Of a stretch of DNA of 21,831 nt, positions 15,284-21,831 are shown in pieces. Source of the DNA: Syntrophaceae bacterium UBA2251 (lineage in GTDB: Bacteria; Desulfobacterota; Syntrophia; Syntrophales; UBA2251); NCBI GenBank assembly GCA_002347815.1, contig DDXV01000047.1, forward strand, positions 1 to 21,831, written 5' to 3'. How positions within the stretch are numbered: the stretch's first letter is position 1; each line of letters starts with the position of its first letter. Under the pieces are notes generated by a model. The model made no database searches. It was not told where the DNA came from and worked only from the letters and a program-made list of their open reading frames with translations. Position numbers and translations under genes: made by a program.

Positions 15284-16864
15284 ATGATTTTAGATCCATT
15301 GCACGAGAATCTTTTGCGGCGGGCGGTTATCGGCGATTTGGTCAGCCGTTCGGCGGCACGATTCCGGGACAGAACCGTATTCATTTACGGGGGGGAACGG
15401 ATCAGCTTCCAGGCGCTCAACGAAAAAAGCTGCATGGCGGCCAACGCCTTCAAAAAACTCGGAATCAAGCGGGGTGACCGCGTTGCCTTCATGACCCACA
15501 ATTGCATGAACTATCTCTACTGCTGCTTCGGTCTGGCCAAAATCGGCGCGATCACGGTTCCTCTGAACTTTATGCTGCGAGGTGAGGAGATCAGCTACAT
15601 CATCGGCGATGCCGAACCCAAGGCCTTTTTTGTGGAGGACATTCTGACGGAATACGTCCTGGCAGTGAAAAAGGAATTGAAGGGTGTTGAACATTTCGGC
15701 TGGCTCGATTTCGGCAAGAAACCCAAGCCTGACGGCTGGCTCGATACCGGTGAATTTTTCAACGGCACCTATCCAGCAACGGAGCCGGAAGAAGTCATCC
15801 ATTCCGACGACGTGGCAACCCTTATTTATACGACCGGGACGGAGAGCTTTCCCAAGGGGGTCATGACCACGCATCTGAATTACTACATGTCGCTCTTTCA
15901 CCTCATCCCGGATGCCAACTTCACCCGTGACGACGCATTCATTATCGACATCCCGATGTTCCATGTCGCGGGAAACACCGTCCTGTTGGGCGCGTTGGCG
16001 ACGGGAGCCCGGGCAGTAATCACTTATGCCCCGGACCCATTCCAGACCCTGAAGTTCACCCAGGAGGAGAAGCTTACCTACTGGGTATATCCGCCTACCC
16101 TCTATGCCGCCATTCCCACGATTCCGGGATTCGAGAAGTATGATCTATCCTCACTGAAAAAGTTCGTTTCCTTCGGCGCAGTCATCCCCAATGTGGTCAT
16201 TGAGCGCTGGAAAAGCATCAATCCGGACATTCAATGGCGAAATTACTGGGGACAGACGGAAAGCTCGCCCGTGGGAACAACCTCCAGTCCAGAGTCTTTT
16301 GACCAAAAACGGAATGCCATCGGGATTCCCGATACCGGCACTGCCGTAAGGGTTTTTGACGACAACGATCAAGAAGTGCCGACCGGGCAGATTGGAGAAC
16401 TTGTGATACGTTCGGCTGCGGTGATGAAAGGATACTGGAAAAAGGATGACCTGACGGCGAAGACCTTGGCCAACGGCTGGCTCCATACCGGAGATTTGGG
16501 CTATATGGACGAAGACGGCTGGATCTATTTCGTCGACCGCAAGAAGGACATGATCAAGACGGGAGGAGAAAATGTCTCATCCCAGGAAGTTGAAGGCGCT
16601 CTTCTCCGGCACCCGAAACTGGCCATGGCAGCGGTCATCGGTTTGCCGGATCCTTACTGGATGGAACTTGTTACGGCCGTAGTTGTTCCGAAACCCGGAA
16701 TGGAAGTCTCTTCAGAAGAGATCATCGCCTTCAGCAAAGAGGCCATGGCCGGATACAAAGTTCCCAAAAAGGTTTTTGTCCGCTCGGCGCTGCCCCTCAC
16801 GCCCACGGGCAAGATCCTGAAGCGGGAATTGCGGCGGGAATATTCGGAAGAGGCAAAGAAATAG
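15284..16864 (+). CDS. AMP-forming acyl-CoA ligase (fatty-acyl-CoA synthetase-like)
   Basis: A 526-aa protein of the ANL superfamily; the start follows AAAGGAGGAGAACT. Motifs in order: the phosphate loop YTTGTESFPKGV (182-193), YWGQTE (321-326), WLHTGDLG (399-406), the hinge region FVDRKKDMIKTGGENV (416-431) and the C-terminal PTGK with catalytic K510. The second half of the phosphate loop is ESFPKG instead of the usual TGxPKG, a variant I remember in fatty-acid ligases of anaerobic deltaproteobacteria. It would activate a carboxylic acid with ATP and CoA, probably the substrate precursor of the neighbouring dehydratase (inference). The 136-nt gap upstream shows no clear promoter or terminator, so the two genes may share a transcript. 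A terminator follows. Confidence 0.87.
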   Translation: MILDPLHENLLRRAVIGDLVSRSAARFRDRTVFIYGGERISFQALNEKSCMAANAFKKLGIKRGDRVAFMTHNCMNYLYCCFGLAKIGAITVPLNFMLRGEEISYIIGDAEPKAFFVEDILTEYVLAVKKELKGVEHFGWLDFGKKPKPDGWLDTGEFFNGTYPATEPEEVIHSDDVATLIYTTGTESFPKGVMTTHLNYYMSLFHLIPDANFTRDDAFIIDIPMFHVAGNTVLLGALATGARAVITYAPDPFQTLKFTQEEKLTYWVYPPTLYAAIPTIPGFEKYDLSSLKKFVSFGAVIPNVVIERWKSINPDIQWRNYWGQTESSPVGTTSSPESFDQKRNAIGIPDTGTAVRVFDDNDQEVPTGQIGELVIRSAAVMKGYWKKDDLTAKTLANGWLHTGDLGYMDEDGWIYFVDRKKDMIKTGGENVSSQEVEGALLRHPKLAMAAVIGLPDPYWMELVTAVVVPKPGMEVSSEEIIAFSKEAMAGYKVPKKVFVRSALPLTPTGKILKRELRREYSEEAKK

Positions 16865-16948
16865 GAAGAGCAGGCAAATAACGCTTCAAAAAGACTCTAT
16901 AAACAAGTAGAGGTCAAGTTATTGAACGGGTATGATCGCCACCCCTGA

Positions 16949-16984
16949 AAACGGGCCGGTGACCATGCCCGTTTCTCTTTTGTG
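16949..16984 (+). terminator. Rho-independent terminator after the acyl-CoA ligase gene
   Basis: An 8-bp perfect stem AAACGGGC (16949-16956) / GCCCGTTT (16967-16974) with a 10-base loop is followed by CTCTTTT. It ends the dehydratase-ligase transcript before the TetR promoter. Confidence 0.65.
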
Positions 16985-17003
16985 CCCGAGGACGAATAAT
17001 TGC

Positions 17004-17049
17004 TTGACAACGGTGGGTGAAAGTTACATTGAAGGCTTCGATAATGTAA
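17004..17049 (+). promoter_or_regulatory. TetR gene promoter overlapped by an inverted-repeat operator
   Basis: TTGACA lies at 17004-17009 and a possible -10 box TACATT at 17025-17030 (15-base spacer). A perfect 7-bp inverted repeat TTACATT (17024-17030) / AATGTAA (17043-17049) with 12 bases between covers that -10 region, and a smaller GAAG-G-CTTC repeat lies inside it. This arrangement is typical for autorepression by a TetR protein. Confidence 0.5.
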
Positions 17050-17067
17050 AGGAAAAGGCGTACATGC

Positions 17068-17727
17068 ATGGAAAAAGACGCGCAGTTGAAACGGGACAGA
17101 AACAAGCGAATCCTGACGGACATTCGTCGCGAGCAGCTGACCGCGGCAGCGTACAAGGTCGTCAGCCAGAAGGGATATAACAATTTTACCATCGCGGACA
17201 TAGCCAGCGAAGCCGGACTGTCCGTCGGCCTCGTTCATTACTACTTCAAGAACAAGCAGGATCTCTTGCTCCACGTCTTTAAGGAAACACAGAAAAACGT
17301 TCGAAGAAATCTTGCCGCGGAATTGGAAAAGGCCTCGGACCCACGGGGAAAGCTGGAAATCTTTATTGACCAGAGTTTTCTATTGTTCCAGAGGGAGAAG
17401 GACTACTTCTCCCTGCTCTTCGAGTTTTGGACGGAGATTAACCGTAACGAAGCCATCAAGAAAATGGTTCGGCGACTTTACCAAGCGTATCGAGCGGAAT
17501 TGTCCATTATCCTCGAAAAAGGCATTGAAGAAAAAATATTTGCGGAAATGGACATTCAGTACACGACCACCTTGTGTGTTTCAATCGTCCAGCATACGAT
17601 TATTCAGCATCTCATCGATGATACGGCATTCGATTTTAACGAATACGCGGGCCGTATGAAGACCTTCATTATGGAAACCATTCTCAGGAGCGCACATGCA
17701 ATGGATGGGCTCCCCGTACCGAGGTAG
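17068..17727 (+). CDS. TetR/AcrR family transcriptional regulator (BetI-like ligand domain)
   Basis: A 219-aa protein. The N-terminal helix-turn-helix spans about residues 24-68 (LTAAAYKVVSQKGYNNFTIADIAS, then GLSVGLVHYYFKNKQDLL, with the hallmark YYFKNK). The C-terminal part (LFEFWTEINRNEAIKKMVRRLY and following helices) resembles the TetR_C_6/BetI ligand-binding domain. The in-frame ATG at 17068 follows AAGGAAAAGG; an ATG at 17064 is in another frame. It is co-oriented with the dehydratase and ligase genes but separated from them by a terminator, and its promoter overlaps an inverted repeat. The likely role is repression of this module, relieved by an acyl-CoA or related ligand (inference). 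Confidence 0.87.
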   Translation: MEKDAQLKRDRNKRILTDIRREQLTAAAYKVVSQKGYNNFTIADIASEAGLSVGLVHYYFKNKQDLLLHVFKETQKNVRRNLAAELEKASDPRGKLEIFIDQSFLLFQREKDYFSLLFEFWTEINRNEAIKKMVRRLYQAYRAELSIILEKGIEEKIFAEMDIQYTTTLCVSIVQHTIIQHLIDDTAFDFNEYAGRMKTFIMETILRSAHAMDGLPVPR

Positions 17728-17822
17728 GGGCATCTGCGTGCTGCTGACGGCATCTTTCCAGATGAAAAGCCAGGTCATCCATCTGACGCCTCTGAAGCCC
17801 TTTGATCTCCCTCTGCCTCGCG

Positions 17823-17990
17823 TCATTGTGCCAACGCCACGGCCATTTTTTTCTGGATCGCGTCGGCCTCGGCGACGATCCGCTCGATGAGTTCGGCGAC
17901 CGCCGGTTCGTCGTGGATCAGGCCGGTGACCTGACCCACCGGCAGGAGACCGCCCTCCAGGTCGAGCATCACGGGCTGGAAGCTGCGCAT
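17823..17990 (-). pseudogene. C-terminal stub of a nitronate monooxygenase / FabK-type flavoprotein gene
   Basis: The minus-strand frame ending at 17823 encodes about 50 residues that read like the end of a 2-nitropropane dioxygenase/enoyl-ACP reductase II protein: LLPVGQVTGLIHDEPAVAEL, then IERIVAEADAIQKKM. The rest of such a protein (usually over 300 residues, with an N-terminal TIM barrel) is missing: upstream on this strand the frame runs antisense to the C26 peptidase gene and no longer resembles it. The right limit of similarity (about 17965-18000) is approximate. This is probably a decayed gene cut off on its 5' side by a deletion or rearrangement. Confidence 0.55.
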
Positions 17991-18089
17991 AAGCCCATGA
18001 ACCACCGCGAAAGCGACGTCCCTCCGTTGACATCCCGGGGCGGATTTTCTATAGTGCAACCGATCCATGCCGTGAATCCAAAACCCGGG

Positions 18090-18998
18090 ATGTCCGTCAT
18101 GACCCTGTCCGACTCCGGCCGCAACGAACCGTTCATCGGTCTCAACATGTCCTGGGAGCCGCCGGGCGAAGCTGCGGCCCCGGCCCTGCGCGTTCCGTTC
18201 CCGTACATCGAGGCCGTCGTCCGGGCGGGGGGCGTCCCCCTGTGCCTGCCGATCGCGGATGACCCGGGGCTCCTGCGCCGGTCGGTCTCCGGACTGGACG
18301 CCTTCCTGTTCATCGGCGGCGCGGATTACCGCCCGGAACACTACGGCGGCCGGCCGCAACCGGCGCAGGAACTGGTGCCGGAGCGGCGGGACCGCTTCGA
18401 CTTCCTGCTGGCCCGGCACATCCTCGAAGAGACCGACCTGCCCGTCCTGGCGATCTGCGGGGGCTGCCAGCTCCTCGCCTTGGTCCGCGGCGGGGGGCTG
18501 ATCCAGGATCTCCGGTCCGACTGGCAACCCTTGACCGGGCGCCCCCCCCTGCCCCATTCCGCCGATGACCGGCGGGTTCGTCCCGGATCCGGCGGCAGTC
18601 GAATCGCGGCCCGCGCCCGGAGCGATCCGCAAGGCGCCGCGTATGGGCATTCCGTCACGCTGAAACCCGGCAGCCTGATCGCCCGGGTGGTGGGGATGCC
18701 GCCGGGAGGCCACCTTGCGACCAATTCCTTCCACCATCAGGCCGTACATCCCGGGCGTCCGGGCCGGGGCTTCGAGGCCGCCGCCTGGACCGACGACGGG
18801 GTGGTGGAGGCCGTCGAACCGGCGCGGGACTCCGACTGGGACCGCAAGGGACGCTTCCTCCTCGGGCTTCAGTGGCACGCGGAACGCATGGCGGACCGGG
18901 TGGAGCAGCAGGCCGTCTTTCGCGCCCTGACGGCCGCCGCGCGCCTCCACCGCCAGGAAAGGACGCCGCAGCGTCGCGGGCGGCGGACCGTCCCATGA
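18090..18998 (+). CDS. Class I glutamine-amidotransferase-like peptidase C26 (gamma-glutamyl hydrolase family)
   Basis: A 302-aa protein similar in plan to PuuD-type gamma-glutamyl hydrolases. The nucleophile motif is LAICGGCQLLAL with C123 (usual form ICRGxQ, so Arg is Gly here). A GHSV (H187) and NSFHHQAV (215-216) segment and the catalytic pair H263/E265 in GLQWHAER follow. The start is uncertain: the ATG at 18090 (or 18099) begins just before the first conserved strand FIGLNM, and the ribosome site is weak. The stop TGA overlaps the start of the transporter gene (ATGA, 18995-18998), so translation is coupled. An enzyme of this type breaks a gamma-glutamyl amide; coupling to an AmpG-like importer suggests a muropeptide-derived substrate (inference). 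No signal peptide, so cytoplasmic. Confidence 0.8.
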   Translation: MSVMTLSDSGRNEPFIGLNMSWEPPGEAAAPALRVPFPYIEAVVRAGGVPLCLPIADDPGLLRRSVSGLDAFLFIGGADYRPEHYGGRPQPAQELVPERRDRFDFLLARHILEETDLPVLAICGGCQLLALVRGGGLIQDLRSDWQPLTGRPPLPHSADDRRVRPGSGGSRIAARARSDPQGAAYGHSVTLKPGSLIARVVGMPPGGHLATNSFHHQAVHPGRPGRGFEAAAWTDDGVVEAVEPARDSDWDRKGRFLLGLQWHAERMADRVEQQAVFRALTAAARLHRQERTPQRRGRRTVP

Positions 18999-20269
18999 CG
19001 CTGAAACGGACCCTGATCGAATCCATCGCCATCTACGCGAACCGTCGGATGGCCCTGATGCTCGTCCTGGGCTTCGCCTCCGGCATTCCCCTGTCCCTGT
19101 GCAGTACGACCCTCACGGCCTGGATGGTGACGGAAGGGATCGACATCCGGACCATCGGCCTGTATTCCCTGGTCGGCCTCCCCTATGCCCTGAAGTTCCT
19201 CTGGTCGCCCCTGATGGACCGCTTCGTCCCCCCCTTCCTGGGCCGTCGGCGCGGGTGGATGCTCATTGCACAGCTCGCCCTGATCGTCGCCATCACGGCC
19301 CTGGGGTTCAGCAACCCCGTCTCGCGGCCGGTGACGGTCGCCTTTCTCGCCGTGGGCCTCGCCTTCTTCAGCGCGAGCCAAGACATCGTCCTGGACGCCT
19401 ACCGGACGGAACTCCTCGCGCCCGCGGAACGGGGGGCGGGGGCGGGGGTCTGGATCATGGGCTATCGCCTGGCCATTCTGATCAGCGGCGCCCTGGCGCT
19501 CATCCTGTCCGACCACCTCTCCTGGAAGGCGGTCTATATCATCATGGGGGCGGTCATGGCCGTCGGCTGCATCGCCACCCTTCTCGCTCCGGAACCGTTG
19601 ACGGATCCCTCCCCCGGCCGGCGGGTCGAGCCGCCCCGGAACCTGGAGGAGGCCGTCATCCTCCCGTTCATCGATTTCTTCCGGAGGCCGGGGGCCGTCG
19701 AGATCCTCTTCTTCATCGTTCTGTACAAGATCGGCGACGTCGCCGCCGCCCAGATGACGACGCCCTACATCCTTCAGCACATCGGCTTCTCGCGGACGGA
19801 GCTGGGGACGATCTACAAGGGCTTCGGCATGGCGGCCACCATCGTCGGCGGGCTTGTCGGCGGCGGGCTCATGGCCCGGTGGAGCCTGAAGCGCTCCCTC
19901 GTCGTCTTCGGTCTTCTCCAGGCGGTCTCGACCCTCACGTTCGTGCTCCTGGAATACACCGGTCGCCAGCTCTGGGCCCTGAGCGTCGTCATCGGGACGG
20001 AAAACTTCACGGGCGGCATGGGGACCGCGGCCTACACGGCCCTGCTCATGGCCCTGTGCAACAAGAACTTCACCGCGACCCAGTACGCGCTGTTGAGCAG
20101 CTTCATGGCGGTCACCCGCTACGTTACGGGGGCGCCGACGGGATACCTGGTTTCCGCCGCGGGATGGCCGCTGTTCTTCGTCGTCTGCACGGCAGCCGCC
20201 CTGCCGGGCCTGCTGCTGATCCTGACCTACGAACGGTGGGGGGCGGCCCCACGAACGGAAGGAGAATAG
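18995..20269 (+). CDS. AmpG-type MFS transporter (muropeptide permease-like)
   Basis: A 424-aa protein with about twelve membrane segments. The ATG at 18995 overlaps the stop of the peptidase gene by four bases; longer in-frame starts lie inside that gene. AmpG hallmarks are the first helix region GFASGIPLSLCSTTLTAWM, the LKFLWSPLMDRF loop, FFSASQDIVLDAYRTELL in the fourth/fifth helix region, and FIVLYKIGDVAAAQM after the central loop. Known AmpG imports anhydromuropeptides across the inner membrane with the proton gradient; the length here is shorter than E. coli AmpG, which carries extra C-terminal helices. It sits between a C26 peptidase and a GNAT gene with almost no spacing, a three-gene operon. 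A different peptide or siderophore-like substrate cannot be ruled out. Confidence 0.82.
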   Translation: MTLKRTLIESIAIYANRRMALMLVLGFASGIPLSLCSTTLTAWMVTEGIDIRTIGLYSLVGLPYALKFLWSPLMDRFVPPFLGRRRGWMLIAQLALIVAITALGFSNPVSRPVTVAFLAVGLAFFSASQDIVLDAYRTELLAPAERGAGAGVWIMGYRLAILISGALALILSDHLSWKAVYIIMGAVMAVGCIATLLAPEPLTDPSPGRRVEPPRNLEEAVILPFIDFFRRPGAVEILFFIVLYKIGDVAAAQMTTPYILQHIGFSRTELGTIYKGFGMAATIVGGLVGGGLMARWSLKRSLVVFGLLQAVSTLTFVLLEYTGRQLWALSVVIGTENFTGGMGTAAYTALLMALCNKNFTATQYALLSSFMAVTRYVTGAPTGYLVSAAGWPLFFVVCTAAALPGLLLILTYERWGAAPRTEGE

Positions 20270-20271
20270 AC

Positions 20272-20775
20272 ATGGACGTCCGCATCGTTTCCGGATATCT
20301 CCCCGGCGCCATCGGCCGGATCACGGAACTGCACGGCACGTACTACAACCGTCACTGGGGATTCGGCCTGTACTTCGAGCGGTGGGTCGCCCGGGGGATG
20401 GCCGATTTTCTCGGCCGGTTCGATGCACGCCACGACGGTCTCTGGATCGCCGTGGACGGCGAGCGGATCGTCGGCGGCATCGCGGCGGACGGCGGCGAGA
20501 CGCCCGCCGAAGGCGCCCACCTCCACTGGTTCATCGTGGACGACGCCTGTCGCGGCCGGGGCGTCGGCCGGCGGCTCTTCGAGACGGCGGAGGCCTTCTG
20601 CCGGACCCGCTTCCACCGGGCGTTCCTCTGGACCTTCGCCGGTCTGGACCCGGCGCGCCGGCTCTATGAAAGCAACGGTTTCCGTCTGGCACGGGAACAG
20701 GACGGCGATCAGTGGGGGATCACCGTCCGGGAGCAGCTCTTCGAGCGGACCTACGGAAATCCGCCTCCGGTCTGA
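20272..20775 (+). CDS. GNAT family N-acetyltransferase
   Basis: A 167-aa protein whose ATG lies two bases after the AmpG stop, with GGAAGGAGA as the ribosome site inside the end of that gene. The acetyl-CoA binding motif A reads FIVDDACRGRGVGRRLFETA (R94-R100 loop), and the C-terminal part contains ARRLYESNGF, typical of GNAT motif B. It would transfer an acetyl group from acetyl-CoA to an amine. Tight linkage to the transporter and peptidase suggests that it acts on the same substrate, for example a free amino group released after cleavage (inference). Its stop codon lies inside a strong hairpin. Confidence 0.83.
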   Translation: MDVRIVSGYLPGAIGRITELHGTYYNRHWGFGLYFERWVARGMADFLGRFDARHDGLWIAVDGERIVGGIAADGGETPAEGAHLHWFIVDDACRGRGVGRRLFETAEAFCRTRFHRAFLWTFAGLDPARRLYESNGFRLAREQDGDQWGITVREQLFERTYGNPPPV

Positions 20776-20789
20776 CCGTCCGGAGGCGG
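20761..20789 (+). terminator. Strong hairpin at the end of the GNAT gene, possible terminator
   Basis: CCGCCTCCGG (20761-20770) and CCGGAGGCGG (20780-20789) form a perfect 10-bp stem with a 9-base loop that contains the stop codon of the GNAT gene. There is no T-run after it, so its action as an intrinsic terminator is uncertain, but it marks the end of the operon. Confidence 0.45.
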
Positions 20790-20839
20790 TTCCGCCCCGC
20801 CGCACGCCCCGCGCGGATCCCGGAGAAATCTGTTTTCTG

Positions 20840-20867
20840 TTGACATTTCAATTATTTTGGCTATAGT
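20840..20867 (+). promoter_or_regulatory. Near-consensus sigma70 promoter of the acyl-CoA dehydrogenase pseudogene
   Basis: TTGACA (20840-20845), 16-base spacer, TATAGT (20862-20867) in a locally AT-rich stretch. It would still drive transcription of the broken gene downstream. Confidence 0.65.
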
Positions 20868-20871
20868 CCGG

Positions 20872-20886
20872 CCTCCTTAAAGGAGG
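20872..20886 (+). other. Leader hairpin just after the promoter
   Basis: CCTCCT (20872-20877) and AGGAGG (20881-20886) pair around TAA, at the expected transcription start. It may be an operator or an mRNA 5' stem; the AGGAGG is too far from the ATG (20923) to be its ribosome site, which is GGAGGAGGAAAGG nearer the start. Confidence 0.4.
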
Positions 20887-20922
20887 GGCCCATTTAACCG
20901 TTTTTTGGAGGAGGAAAGGATT

Positions 20923-21831
20923 ATGGCAAGTTAGTGGGTCGATGTAAGGGATCTCCAGTTCCTGTTGCACGAGGTGTTCCGCATCGGGGACGAGCTCCTG
21001 GGCAAGGGGCCTTTCGCGGATCATGACGCCGACATGGTGAACATGGTTCTCGACTAGGCGGCGAAGTTCACGGAAAACGACATCGCCCCGTCCTACCCGG
21101 ACGAGGTTCACCGCCAGCCCGTGGAGGCGGTTTTCAAGGACGGCAAGGTGTCCGTCCCCGAGGCGTACCACCGGCTCTGGCAGCTTTATGCGGAGGGGGG
21201 GGTGGCTCTCCGTATCCGACAGCCCCGACGTGGGCGGACAGGGGTTCCCGACCATCATCGCCGCCGCGGTTTCCCAGATGTTCCTGGCCGGCAATCAGGC
21301 CTTCCTCATGTATCCCGGGCTGACCCACGGCGCAGCCCGGCTCGTCGAGGACTTCTTCCAGCACCCCCTGCGGGACCTCATCCTGGAGAAGATGTACAAC
21401 GGCGCCTGGACGGGCACGATGTGCCTGACCGAGCCCGGCGCGGGCTCCGACGTGGGCGCGCTCAAGACCTCCGCCAGGAAGAACCCCGACGGCACCTATT
21501 CCATCACGGGCACGAAGTGCTTCATCTCCGCGGGCGACCACAACCTGACGGAAAACATCATTCACCCGGTCCTGGCGCGGATCGAAGGCGACCCCCCGGG
21601 AACGAAGGGCATCTCGATTTTTGTCGTTCCCAAGATCCGGATCAATCCGGACGGGTCCCTGGGCGAGCCCAATGACGTCGTGACCGGCGGAATCGAAAGC
21701 AAGATGGGCATCCACGGCAACGCCACCTGTACACTCAACTTCGGCGAGAACGGCAAGTGCATCGGCTGGCTCATGGTCGAAGAGCGGGAAGGCATGAAGG
21801 TCATGTTCCACCTAATACTGGCCATTTAGTT
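20923..21831 (+). pseudogene. Acyl-CoA dehydrogenase gene, broken (two in-frame TAG, a frameshift, truncated)
   Basis: The reading frame starts at an ATG behind GGAGGAGGAAAGG but meets TAG at 20932-20934 (codon 4) and again at 21055-21057 (codon 45). Homology continues through both (VDVRDLQFLLHEV, AAKFTENDIAP, VPEAYHRLWQLYAEGG). At a run of eight G (21195-21202) the frame shifts by one; seven G would restore GGWLSVSDSPDVGGQG. The second frame then carries the FAD-site motif GTMCLTEPGAGSDVGALKT and TKCFISAGDHNLTENIIHPV, HKMGIHG-like ESKMGIHGNATCTLNF. After GMKVMFH (21811) similarity stops and a TAG comes five codons later. Intact members are about 600 residues, so the catalytic base region is missing or lies beyond the window. 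The family is the larger acyl-CoA dehydrogenase group of anaerobes, acting in beta-oxidation-like pathways. Confidence 0.8.

Noticed and set aside
17991..18950. Minus-strand frame opposite the C26 gene as a complete 375-aa gene
   Set aside because: Only its last ~50 residues look like a protein family; the rest is antisense to the peptidase gene and of shadow composition.
20932..21057. TAG codons in the acyl-CoA dehydrogenase read as pyrrolysine or amber suppression
   Set aside because: TAG is the ordinary stop of at least nine intact genes in this window (for example at 437, 3051, 13527, 15147, 16864, 17727, 20269), and the same gene also has a frameshift and a broken end, so decay is the simpler reading.

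Overview
The window looks like a GC-rich anaerobic deltaproteobacterium in the broad sense (Syntrophales / Desulfobacterota type). This is inferred from gene content only: 2-hydroxyacyl-CoA dehydratase subunits, a 4-hydroxybutyryl-CoA-dehydratase-like Fe-S flavoenzyme, acyl-CoA ligase and acyl-CoA dehydrogenase genes, a MoxR/CoxE pair, and a transposase-like protein that I remember mainly from such genomes. No rRNA, tRNA, CRISPR array or phage genes were seen.

Layout. (1) 1-3051, plus strand: the C-terminal part of a MoxR-type AAA+ ATPase, a CoxE-like VWA protein, then two exported thiol proteins (a CPYC thioredoxin-fold protein and a single-Cys peroxiredoxin-like protein). (2) 3105-6011, minus strand: a DUF819 membrane protein, an exported protein with an Ig-like and a CsgG/TolB-like domain, and a YfcE-type phosphoesterase. 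(3) About 6160-7790: an AT-richer insertion encoding a ~504-aa transposase-like protein of a poorly described family. (4) 7875-8960: a lipoprotein with an HEMGH zinc-protease motif. (5) 9085-11719, minus strand: two HgdA/HgdB (BcrB/BcrC-like) subunits with a visible promoter, a leader hairpin and an intercistronic hairpin, but no activator ATPase gene. (6) 11924-13527: a PAQR/hemolysin III membrane protein and an alpha/beta hydrolase. (7) 13590-17727: a visibly less GC-rich catabolic module made of an AbfD-like dehydratase, an AMP-forming acyl-CoA ligase and a TetR regulator, with palindromic candidate operators in front of the first and last genes. (8) 17823-~17990, minus: the C-terminal stub of a nitronate monooxygenase/FabK-type gene. 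(9) 18090-20775: a tightly coupled class I amidotransferase-like peptidase (C26), an AmpG-type transporter and a GNAT acetyltransferase. (10) 20840-21831: a strong promoter and leader driving an acyl-CoA dehydrogenase gene that is broken by two in-frame TAG codons and a G8 frameshift and whose homology ends abruptly near 21811.

How the genes may work together. The module at 13.6-17.7 kb can be read as activation of an organic acid to its CoA thioester, radical-type dehydration or isomerisation of the product, and control by a ligand-responsive TetR protein. The dehydratase keeps all four cluster ligands but appears to carry Thr where the characterised enzyme has a functional Tyr, so the substrate may not be 4-hydroxybutyryl-CoA. 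The C26-AmpG-GNAT operon suggests uptake and cleavage of a gamma-glutamyl-containing peptide such as a muropeptide. All functions are read from motifs and remembered family features; nothing was searched.
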